NCBI GenBank assembly: GCA_034664085.1
Contig: JAXDII010000025.1
Location: forward strand, 25,970-89,969
Reading direction: 5' to 3'
Origin: JACVRW01 sp034664085
GTDB lineage: Bacteria > Actinomycetota > Thermoleophilia > Solirubrobacterales > Thermoleophilaceae
DNA length: 64,000 nt
Positions within the stretch are counted from its first letter, which is position 1. Every line of letters begins with the position of its first letter. The position numbers and the translations under genes are program-made. Positions 50,502 through 58,053 of this stretch are shown here, in pieces. The notes under the pieces are model-generated. The model worked only from the letters and a program-made list of their open reading frames with translations. It did not search any database and was not told where the DNA came from.

Positions 50502-51231
50502 CGACGTCCCCCGTGGGGGTGTTCTCGCCGCAGGGCCGCTGCGGAAGCGTGTGTACGTACTCGATCACTTCGTCCGTGGTCTTCACGTCGGCGTACTTCA
50601 TCTGCATGTCGAACAGGTTCACCTTGTGGGTCAGCTCGCCCCGGTCCCACACGCACTCCTCCGGCACCACCGTGCGGAAGTTGTACTGGGCGGCGTCCAC
50701 CGCCGATGCGCGCACACAGCCGCTCGTGGTCGTGCCGGTGACGATCACGGTGTCCGCCCCGAGGTAGATGAGGTGGCCCAACAGCGGCGTGCCGTGGAAG
50801 GCGCTGGGCTTGCGCTTCACGAAGTAGACGTCCGCGGGCGCGGGGGCCACCTCCTCGACGATCTCGTTCCCGAAGGCGCCGGCGATGTCCACGTCCTCGC
50901 CGCGGCGGGCGTGCTTCCAGTTCCAGGCGCCGTTGTCGAACCCATCCGGGCGCCGGTCCATGCCCGTGTAGAAGATCGGCACCTCCTTCTCGCGGCAGGC
51001 ACCGACCAGCCGCTGGAGGTGCTTGACGCCCTCCCATCCGCGCTCGCCGCAGGAATAGCGCCAGCGCTTCACGGAGTCGAGGATGGGCTCGGGCTTGTCG
51101 CCCACGAAGTTGTAGATCACGTCCACCACGACCAGCACCGGACGCTTGCCGTAGCCCCCGTCGCCGCCCATGCCCGCCAGCTCGAACACGCGCCGATCTT
51201 GCTCCGGGATCACGTCATCCCAAATCGCCAT
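50479..51231 (-). CDS. Isochorismatase-superfamily amidohydrolase (carbamoylsarcosine-amidase-like)
   Basis: A 250-residue cysteine hydrolase. The catalytic triad positions are visible: Asp in VLVVVDVIYNFVG, Lys in YFVKRKPSAFHGT, Cys in VTGTTTSGCVRASAVDAAQYNF. The closest recognised type is N-carbamoylsarcosine amidase and related ureidoamidases, which release CO2 and ammonia from carbamoyl groups. The ATG at 51231 has GAGAGG five bases upstream. It is co-transcribed with the TetR gene and divergent from the ABC transporter genes across operator 2. Confidence 0.85.
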   Translation of the reverse strand: MAIWDDVIPEQDRRVFELAGMGGDGGYGKRPVLVVVDVIYNFVGDKPEPILDSVKRWRYSCGERGWEGVKHLQRLVGACREKEVPIFYTGMDRRPDGFDNGAWNWKHARRGEDVDIAGAFGNEIVEEVAPAPADVYFVKRKPSAFHGTPLLGHLIYLGADTVIVTGTTTSGCVRASAVDAAQYNFRTVVPEECVWDRGELTHKVNLFDMQMKYADVKTTDEVIEYVHTLPQRPCGENTPTGDVVATAPGE

Positions 51232-51291
51232 GCCCACCTCTCATCGTTTACGCCCGCTCCGCATGCGGCGACGGTAACACGCCCTCGGTTA

Positions 51292-51336
51292 TCAACCTAC
51301 CGGATGTTTGAAATCTCAGCCTGGCTCGGTTAGCAT
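51292..51336 (+). promoter_or_regulatory. TetR-type operator 2 overlapping the ABC-transporter promoter
   Basis: TCAACCTACCGGATGTTTGA (51292-51311) matches its own reverse complement at 14 of 20 positions. Its right end supplies the -35 box TTGAAA (51308-51313); a 17-base spacer leads to TAGCAT (51331-51336). The site lies between the divergent amidohydrolase-tetR genes and the transporter genes and could control both. Confidence 0.8.
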
Positions 51337-51397
51337 CGCCGCGTTCGCCAGCCGCTGTGGCCCAATCCCTGCGGCATAACGAAGGGGGAGACCAGAA

Positions 51398-52537
51398 ATG
51401 ACTCGTATCGGTCGGTGGGCAGCTGCATGCCTGGCCGCCGTAGTGCTCTCTGCCGTCTTCGCGGCCTGTGGTGACGACGACTCCGAGCCGTCGTCGTCCG
51501 AGCCCGCCAAGACTGAGGCCGCAAGCGACTCGGGAGGCTCGAACGACGCCCTGGAGAAGGCCAAGGCCGAAATCACGGAGTTCCCGGGGCCGTCCTCGTC
51601 GCCCGCGCCCGAGGGCGGCAAGGAGGTGGTGGTGGTCACCTGCGCCGCCGTGGCCAACTGCCAGCGCACGGCCGATGGCGCGGTCGAGGCCGGTGAGGTG
51701 CTCGGCTGGAACGTGAGGGTCGTGGACGGCAAGGGCGACCCGGCTGTTTGGAACGCCGCAATCGGAACCGCCATCGCAGACAAGGCCGACGGCATCATCC
51801 TCGCTGCCGTGGTTCCACCGCTGGTCGCCAACGCCGTGACCCAGGCGAAGGCCGCCAAGATCCCGGTCGTCTCGGTTTGGCTGCCCTCGGCCATCCCAGG
51901 CACGCCGGAAGGCACGGTCTACGGCTGGGTCGAGCCTCCTCTCGCCGAAGAGGGCAAGACCATGGCCGACTGGGTGATCGAGGACTCCGGCGGCGAGGCG
52001 AAGATCGTCCAGCTCGTCGAGCCGGCGTTCCCCGACATCAAGATCCGCGACGACGCATTCGCCGCGCAGATCAAGTCGGCCTGCCAGGGCTGCGAGATCC
52101 TCGAGACGGTCAAGTTCTCGCTGGCAACCGAGGCGCAGGAGCTTCCGCAGGCGGTCGTCTCAGCCCTGCAGAAGAACCCGACCGCCGACTACGTCGTGGC
52201 TCCGTTCGACAACGCCGCACTCTTTGCCGCCCAGGGCATCGGCCAGGCCGGCAAGGGCGGCAGCGTGAAGCTGGTGGGCTACGAGGGTGAGGCCGACGCG
52301 CTCGGCCGCATCCGCGACGGCCAGGGCCAGGTGGCCGACATCGCCCACTCCGGTCAGTGGACCGGGTTCCAGGCGATGGACCTGCTCAACCGGGCCTTCG
52401 CCGGCGAGGAGCCCATCAACCTCCCGATCGCCTCGCGGCTGTTTGACAGCACGAACATCGACTCGATCGAGTTCGAGAAGGGCTGGCAGGGCGACGTGGA
52501 CTTCCGGGGCCGCTACGCGGAGCTCTGGGGAAAGTAG
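51398..52537 (+). CDS. Lipoprotein substrate-binding component of a ribose-type ABC importer
   Basis: A 379-residue protein with signal peptide and lipobox ending AVFAAC (about residue 24), a Ser/Glu-rich linker, and a periplasmic-binding-protein fold of the sugar/autoinducer type (VTCAAVANCQRTADGAVEAGE, ADKADGIILAAVVPP, DYVVAPFDNAALFAAQGIG, KLVGYEGEADALGRIRDGQ). The ATG follows GAAGGGGGAG. The ligand is unknown; the neighbouring enzymes suggest an N-containing or cyclic acid rather than a sugar. Confidence 0.87.
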   Translation: MTRIGRWAAACLAAVVLSAVFAACGDDDSEPSSSEPAKTEAASDSGGSNDALEKAKAEITEFPGPSSSPAPEGGKEVVVVTCAAVANCQRTADGAVEAGEVLGWNVRVVDGKGDPAVWNAAIGTAIADKADGIILAAVVPPLVANAVTQAKAAKIPVVSVWLPSAIPGTPEGTVYGWVEPPLAEEGKTMADWVIEDSGGEAKIVQLVEPAFPDIKIRDDAFAAQIKSACQGCEILETVKFSLATEAQELPQAVVSALQKNPTADYVVAPFDNAALFAAQGIGQAGKGGSVKLVGYEGEADALGRIRDGQGQVADIAHSGQWTGFQAMDLLNRAFAGEEPINLPIASRLFDSTNIDSIEFEKGWQGDVDFRGRYAELWGK

Positions 52538-52541
52538 GGCA

Positions 52542-54068
52542 GTGAGCTCGTCGACGAACGACCCCGCGGGCGATCTGCTCTCGGTCCGCGGGGTCGCGAA
52601 GGCGTTCGGCGGGGAGCAGGCGCTCGCGGGAGTCGACCTCGCCCTCGCGGCGGGAGAGATCCGAGCGCTGGTCGGAGAGAACGGGGCCGGCAAGTCCACG
52701 CTGGTCAAGATCCTCGCCGGCGTCGTCACACGCGACGCCGGCGAGATCTCCGTTGCGGGGCGCTCGCTCGAGTTGAACTGCGCGCCCGCTGACGTGGCCG
52801 AGTGCGGGCTGGCGTTCGTGCACCAGGACCTCGGGCTGATCGACACGCTCAGCGTGGCGGAGAACGTGGCGCTCGACGTGGGCTACGCGCGCCGCTTCGG
52901 GCTCATCTCCTTCAAGGAGACCGAGCGGCTCGTTGCCGGCGCGCTCGAGGCGGTGGGCTGCGCGGCGTCTCCGCGCGCACTCGTAGGCGAGCTTGCGCCC
53001 GACGTGCGGGTGATGGTGGCCGTGGCGCGTGCCTTTTCGGCCGACGCCCGGGTGATCGTGCTCGACGAGGTGAGCTCGCGGCTGCCGGGTCCGGACGCCG
53101 CACGCCTGACCGCCTCCCTCACGAGGGCGCGGGACTCGGGGATGGCCTTCGTGTACGTCACCCACCGGCTGGACGAGATCTTCGCGGTGGCGGACACCGT
53201 GTCGGTGCTGCGCGACGGCGCGGAGGTGGCCGACGCGCGGGTGGCCGACGTGGACCACGACCAGCTCGTGGAGTGGATCGTCGGGCGGCCCCCCGAGCGG
53301 GCCGAACACGCCCGCCCGGCCGCTTCCCGCGGCGGCGCGCTCTTGCGGGTGGAGGGCCTGCGCGGCGGGGACCTCGACCGCCCGCTCGACTTCTCCGTCG
53401 GCGCTGGCGAGGTGCTCGGCATCAGCGGGCTGATGGGCTCCGGCACCAGCGAGGTGGCCGCGATGCTGGGCGGGGGCGCGCGGCCGCTGGCGGGCGGCGC
53501 GACCCTCGACGGCGTGGAGCTCGCCCTGGGCCGGCCCGCGAAGCTGCGCGCCCAGGGCGTCTCGTACGTGCCGGGCGATCGCCAGGGCGAAGGCACGATC
53601 TCCGGGTTCAGCGTGCGCGAGAACCTGTTCCCGGATCGTCCGGGAGGCAATGGCCTCCTGCGGCGGCCGCGCCTGGAGCACGGCCTGGCGCTGAGGCTGG
53701 CCGAGCGGTACGGCGTCCGACCGGCCGGCGCCGTGGAGCAGCCGATCGAGACGTTCAGCGGCGGCAACCAGCAGAAGGTCGTGTTCGGCAGGGCGCTGCG
53801 CGCGGGCCCGCGGCTGCTGGTGCTCGACAGCCCCACCGCCGGCGTGGACGTGGGCGCGCGGGTGGAGCTCTACCGGCTGATGCGCGCCGCCGCCGACGAC
53901 GGCGCGGCGATCCTGCTCTGCTCGACCGACTACGAGGAGGTGGCGGCCCAGGCGGATCGCGCCCTCGTGCTGTGGCGAGGGCACCTCACCGCCGAGCTGG
54001 AGGGCGCTGCCCTGACCGTCGATCGCCTGACACATGCAAGCTACGCGCGCACCGAGGTGACGGCATGA
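52542..54068 (+). CDS. RbsA-type double ABC ATPase
   Basis: A 508-residue protein with two ABC domains, starting at a GTG 5 bases after the binding-protein gene. Domain 1 has Walker A GENGAGKSTLVKIL, Walker B VIVLDEVSS and H-loop VTHR, but its signature region reads LAPDVRVMVAVARA with no LSGGQ. Domain 2 has a degenerate P-loop (GLMGSGTSE, usual for this family), a good signature FSGGNQQKVVFGRAL and Walker B LLVLDSPTAGVDVG. So at most one composite site is fully canonical. It drives import with the following permease. Confidence 0.9.
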   Translation: MSSSTNDPAGDLLSVRGVAKAFGGEQALAGVDLALAAGEIRALVGENGAGKSTLVKILAGVVTRDAGEISVAGRSLELNCAPADVAECGLAFVHQDLGLIDTLSVAENVALDVGYARRFGLISFKETERLVAGALEAVGCAASPRALVGELAPDVRVMVAVARAFSADARVIVLDEVSSRLPGPDAARLTASLTRARDSGMAFVYVTHRLDEIFAVADTVSVLRDGAEVADARVADVDHDQLVEWIVGRPPERAEHARPAASRGGALLRVEGLRGGDLDRPLDFSVGAGEVLGISGLMGSGTSEVAAMLGGGARPLAGGATLDGVELALGRPAKLRAQGVSYVPGDRQGEGTISGFSVRENLFPDRPGGNGLLRRPRLEHGLALRLAERYGVRPAGAVEQPIETFSGGNQQKVVFGRALRAGPRLLVLDSPTAGVDVGARVELYRLMRAAADDGAAILLCSTDYEEVAAQADRALVLWRGHLTAELEGAALTVDRLTHASYARTEVTA

Positions 54069-55030
54069 GCTTCGTGGCCCGCTACGGCCTGGTCGTGGTC
54101 TTCGTGGCCGTGTGCGCGCTGTTCTCGATCGTGAACAGCGACACCTTCCCAACGCTCGACAACGCGCAGACCGTCGCATCCACCCAGGCCGTGGTCGCCG
54201 TGGTGGCGCTGGCCGCGATGGTGCCCCTGGTGACCGGTCAGCTCGACCTGTCGCTCGGGTTCGTGGTCGGCCTCGGGCAGGCTCTGTGCGCGGGGCTGAT
54301 GATCAAGGAGGGGCTGCCGGCCGGCCTGGCGATGCTGATCGTGCTCGCGGCGGGGGTGGCCGTGGGAGCGATCAACGGCCTGCTCGTGGTGCGGATGCGC
54401 ATGAACGCCTTCATCGCCACGCTGGGCACCGGCATCCTCGTCCTCGGCGCCACCGAGTGGTACACCGGCAACCTGATCATCACCGGCAGCCTGCCCCCGT
54501 CGTTCCTCGACCTCGGCCAGTCGCAGCTCGGCCCCGTGCCGCTTCCCTTCGTCTACGTGCTGGTCTGCTGCGCGGCGCTGTGGATCGCTCTCGAGTACAC
54601 GGCATGGGGGCGCCGCTGCTTCGCGGCGGGCGGGAACCCGCGGGCCGCGCTGCTCGCCGGCGTGAACGTCGACCGCGTGACCATGCAGTCCTTCGTCGTG
54701 GCCGGCCTGCTCGCCGGCGTGGCCGGGATCCTCTCGGTCGCGATCATCGGCTCCTCCTCCCCCGGCGTCGGCCTCAACTACCTGCTGCCGGCGTTCGCGG
54801 GCGCCTTCCTGGGCGCCACCTCGATCCGCCCGGGACGCTTCAACGCGATCGGCACCGTGATCGGGATCTACTTGATCGCGGTGGGGATCACCGGCCTGCA
54901 GCAGCTGGGCGCCGCCTTCTACACCACTGAGTTCTTCAACGGCGGCGCGCTGCTGATCGCGGTGGCCCTCTCGGCGGGGGCGGCGCGCCGCCAGCGGGCG
55001 AAGAGCGCGGCCGCGGCCGCCGCGGCCTAG
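54065..55030 (+). CDS. RbsC-type ABC permease
   Basis: A 321-residue membrane protein with about eight to ten helices. Family features are PLVTGQLDLSLGFVVGLG, GAINGLLVVRMRMNAFIATLGTGILVLG, GRRCFAAGGNPRAALLAGVNVDR (coupling helix) and AGAFLGATSIRPGRFNAIGTVIG. ATGA overlap with the ATPase gene. Only one permease gene is present, so the pore is probably a homodimer. Its TAG shares CTAG with the distal stop of the facing crotonase gene. Confidence 0.92.
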   Translation: MSFVARYGLVVVFVAVCALFSIVNSDTFPTLDNAQTVASTQAVVAVVALAAMVPLVTGQLDLSLGFVVGLGQALCAGLMIKEGLPAGLAMLIVLAAGVAVGAINGLLVVRMRMNAFIATLGTGILVLGATEWYTGNLIITGSLPPSFLDLGQSQLGPVPLPFVYVLVCCAALWIALEYTAWGRRCFAAGGNPRAALLAGVNVDRVTMQSFVVAGLLAGVAGILSVAIIGSSSPGVGLNYLLPAFAGAFLGATSIRPGRFNAIGTVIGIYLIAVGITGLQQLGAAFYTTEFFNGGALLIAVALSAGAARRQRAKSAAAAAAA

Positions 55031-55800
55031 CGCTCCGCGCGCGGCGCGAGGAACGCCGCTACGCGCGAGCGCGACTCGGGCCCGGCTATCAGCGCCCCCT
55101 GGGCGACGCTCTCGAACTCGAGCACGTCCGTGAAGCTGCCGCTCGCGGACAGACGCTAGCCCGCCTTCGTCTGCGCGAGCGCCTGCGCGGACAGGCCCGC
55201 GAGGCGCTCGCCGATCTCGGCGGCGCGTGCGGCCAGCGAGCCGGATGCCACCGCCTCCGAAGCCAGGCCCCACGCGACCGCGGCAGGGGCGTCGATGGGC
55301 CGGCCAAGCAGCATCCAGTCGCGGGCGCGTCCCCAGCCGATCAAGCGAGGCAAGAGGTAGAGCAGCCCGCCGTCGGGGATCAGGCCCACCCCGGGGAAAC
55401 CCGCCTGGAAGCGGGCGTCCTCGCCGGCCAACCGGAGGTCACAGGCGCAGAACAGGCTCACGCCCAGCCCGACGACGGAGCCGCGCGCGATGGCGATGGT
55501 CGGCTTCTCGGCATGCAGCACCCCGCTCACGAGCGCGCCCGCGGTGGCGGTGCGGGTGCGGCCGTCCCAGGCGTCGCCAAGCTCCGCCAAGCTGGCGATG
55601 TCGCCGCCGCCGCAGAAGTGCTCTCCCGCGCCGGCCACCACGATCGCTGCCGCGTCGGCGTCCGCCTCGGCCTCGGCCAGCAGCTCGAGCAACCGCGCTC
55701 GCATCTCGAGCGTCATCGCGTTGCGCGCCTCGGGTCGCTCGAAGACGATCCAGGCGACCGAGTCGCGGCGCTCGAGGCGCACCGAGCCTGTTGAGCCCAT
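55027..55800 (-). pseudogene. Enoyl-CoA hydratase gene interrupted by an in-frame amber codon
   Basis: From the ATG at 55800 a crotonase is encoded: VVAGAGEHFCGGGDIASL, IARGSVVGLGVSLFCACDLRLAGED, FPGVGLIPDGGLLYLLPRLIG. At residue 215 a TAG (55156-55158) interrupts it after ALAQTKAG. In the same frame 42 further codons read RLSASGSFTDVLEFESVAQG, ending AAFLAPRAER, then TAG at 55027. That is exactly the C-terminal helix region expected of the family. The distal stop also overlaps the facing gene's stop, as at two other convergent pairs here. It is either a recent nonsense mutation, a sequencing error, or readthrough. Confidence 0.8.
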
Positions 55801-55831
55801 CGGCCGATGGTAACCGAGCATCGGCACGTAG

Positions 55832-55876
55832 CCAACCAACCGGATGTTTGAAAGGGGCTTGGACCTCGGATATATT
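55832..55876 (+). promoter_or_regulatory. TetR-type operator 3 overlapping the hyuA promoter
   Basis: CCAACCAACCGGATGTTTGA (55832-55851) differs from operator 2 at only two positions. Its right end gives -35 TTGAAA (55848-55853), and after a 17-base spacer comes -10 TATATT (55871-55876), the same geometry as at operator 2. It lies between the divergent crotonase gene and hyuA. Confidence 0.82.
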
Positions 55877-55950
55877 GCGCGCTACGTGAGCCGTCCGTCT
55901 AGGGGTGGCGACACGCCCAACCACCCCTGCCGAGAGGACGCGCCCGCGAC

Positions 55951-58047
55951 ATGAGCTCGATCATCGGCGTCGACACCGGAGGCACCTTCACGGATGTCGT
56001 GGTCCTCCAAGACGACGGCACGACCGTATCCGCGAAGGCCGCGACCACCGGAGACGACCTGGAGGTCGGCATCCTTGCCGCGATCACCGAGGCCGGCCGC
56101 AAGCTGGCCCTAGGTGCGGACGAGCTGCTGGGACAGACCGAGATCTTCCGGCTGAGCGGCACGACGGTGACCAACGTGGTGCTCACCGGCCAGGGGGTGG
56201 CCACCGGGCTGTTGACCACCGTCGGCTTCGAGGACACGCTGCACATCGGGCGCGGCAAGTCCGCCTGGGCGGGCGGCACCGAGGAGGAGGTACGGCGCGC
56301 CTACCGTCGCCTCAAGCCGGCCCCGCTGGTGCCCAAGCCGCTCGTCCGCGGGATCGCCGAGCGCGTGGACAGCACCGGCTCGGTGGTCGTTCCGCTGAGC
56401 CACGAGCAGCTGGCCGGCGCCGCCGACGAGCTCGTGGACGCGGGCGCCAAGTCGCTGGCGGTGTGCTTCGTGTGGTCGGTGCGCAACTCCGGCCACGAGC
56501 TGGAGGCGCGCGACATCATCGCGAAGCGCCACCCGGACGTGTCGGTGCACCTGTCCCATGCCGTGGCGCCCTCCGCGGGCGAATACGAGCGCTTCACCAC
56601 CACCGTCGTCGATGCGCTCGCCGGGCCGGTGATGGACCGGCTGCTGCGCCGACTGCGCACCACGCTCGGGGACCACGGCTTCGACGGCGAGCTGCTGGTA
56701 GCCCAGGCAGACGGCGGCGCGGCATACGCGGAGGAGACCCGCCCGGTCTCCACGCTCCAGTCCGGCCCCGCCGCCGGGGTGATCGCCAGCCGCAACGAGG
56801 GCCGCTCGATCGGCAAGCAGAACGTCGTGACCGCCGACGTGGGCGGCACCAGCTTCGACGTGGCGGTGGTGGCGGACGGCGAGTGGCTCTACTCGCGCGA
56901 GCCAACCGTGGGGAAGCTCTCCCTCAGCCTGCCCATGATCGAGGTGGAGTCCGTGGGGGCCGGCGGGGGCTCGATCGCCTGGGTCGACGAGCTGGACGTG
57001 CTGCACGTGGGCCCGCACAGCGCAGGCGCCAACCCGGGTCCCGTTTGCTACGGCCTGGGCGGCACCGAGCCGACCGTGACCGACGCGGCGCTGGTGCTCG
57101 GCTACCTCAATCCCGAGTACTTCCTCGGCGGACGGGTGGAGCTGGCTGCCAGTGCCGCCGAGGAGGCCGTCACCAAGCTCGGCGAGCCGCTGGGACTGAC
57201 CGCCACCGAGACGGCCGCCGGCATCTTCGCGATCGCCAACGCGCACATGGCGGGCCTGATCACCCGCCGCGTGGTCTCGCGCGGCTACGACCCGCGCGAT
57301 TTCGTGGTCTTCGCCTACGGGGGCGCGGGCGGCATGCACGGCGCCTTCTACGCCGCCGAGACCGACATCCCCGAGGTGGTGATCCCCGCGCTGGCGGGCA
57401 CCTTCTCGGCACTGGGCGTCACCACCGCCCCGCTGCTGCACACCGCCCGCCGGCACGACTTCGCGCCGATCCCCATGGACGCCGACCGCTTCGTGGAGAA
57501 CTTCCGCGAGCTGCAGGGCGAGGTCGTGGCGATGCTGGAACGCGACGGCGTGCCGGAGAAGGACCGCACGCTCGTGTACGCGCTCGACATGCGCTACGGC
57601 GTGCAGGTCCACACGGTGCGCCTGGTGATCTCCCCCGAGACCTGCTTCGCGGCCGACTTCGAGACGATCCGCGAGGAGTTCGACGCCACCTACGAGAAGC
57701 TCTACGGGAAGGGCTCCGGGTATGGGGATGCGGGGCGGTTCGCGACGGCGTTCATCGTGGAGGGCTACGGCCGGCTCGCGATCCCGTCGCGCGCCCCCTC
57801 CACCGGGGAGGCGAAGGACCCCTCCCCCGCGTTCGCCGAGACCCGCGACCTGTTCTTCGACGGCAGCTTCGTGAAGGGCTCGATCTATCGCTACGGCGCG
57901 CTGCGCGCCGGGAACGAGATCCCCGGACCAGCGGTGATCGAGGCGCCCGAGACCACGATCGTCGTGCCTCCCGACCGCCTGGCCTGGGTGGACCCATACC
58001 TAAACGTCCGGATCGGCACCGCCGCCGCTGCGGACCGAGAGGGCTGA
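55951..58047 (+). CDS. Hydantoinase/oxoprolinase subunit A (HyuA family)
   Basis: A 698-residue ASKHA-fold protein. Key motifs are the N-terminal phosphate loop IIGVDTGGTFTDVVVL, SGTTVTNVVLTGQG, the second ATP site TADVGGTSFDVAVV, ESVGAGGGSIAWVD, and VFAYGGAGGMHGAFYA. The C-terminal HyuA domain contains PGPAVIEAPETTIVVPP. The superfamily includes ATP-dependent N-methylhydantoinase, 5-oxoprolinase, caprolactamase and acetone/acetophenone carboxylases. It works with the HyuB protein encoded 6 bases downstream. The substrate is not predictable from the sequence. Confidence 0.9.
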   Translation: MSSIIGVDTGGTFTDVVVLQDDGTTVSAKAATTGDDLEVGILAAITEAGRKLALGADELLGQTEIFRLSGTTVTNVVLTGQGVATGLLTTVGFEDTLHIGRGKSAWAGGTEEEVRRAYRRLKPAPLVPKPLVRGIAERVDSTGSVVVPLSHEQLAGAADELVDAGAKSLAVCFVWSVRNSGHELEARDIIAKRHPDVSVHLSHAVAPSAGEYERFTTTVVDALAGPVMDRLLRRLRTTLGDHGFDGELLVAQADGGAAYAEETRPVSTLQSGPAAGVIASRNEGRSIGKQNVVTADVGGTSFDVAVVADGEWLYSREPTVGKLSLSLPMIEVESVGAGGGSIAWVDELDVLHVGPHSAGANPGPVCYGLGGTEPTVTDAALVLGYLNPEYFLGGRVELAASAAEEAVTKLGEPLGLTATETAAGIFAIANAHMAGLITRRVVSRGYDPRDFVVFAYGGAGGMHGAFYAAETDIPEVVIPALAGTFSALGVTTAPLLHTARRHDFAPIPMDADRFVENFRELQGEVVAMLERDGVPEKDRTLVYALDMRYGVQVHTVRLVISPETCFAADFETIREEFDATYEKLYGKGSGYGDAGRFATAFIVEGYGRLAIPSRAPSTGEAKDPSPAFAETRDLFFDGSFVKGSIYRYGALRAGNEIPGPAVIEAPETTIVVPPDRLAWVDPYLNVRIGTAAAADREG

Positions 58048-58053
58048 TACCGC

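Noticed and set aside
55156..55158. TAG in the crotonase gene as pyrrolysine or programmed recoding
   Set aside because: TAG is used as an ordinary stop by many genes here (ccdA, rlmH, the kinase, tgt), and no recoding element or Pyl machinery is visible. A nonsense mutation or sequence error is simpler.
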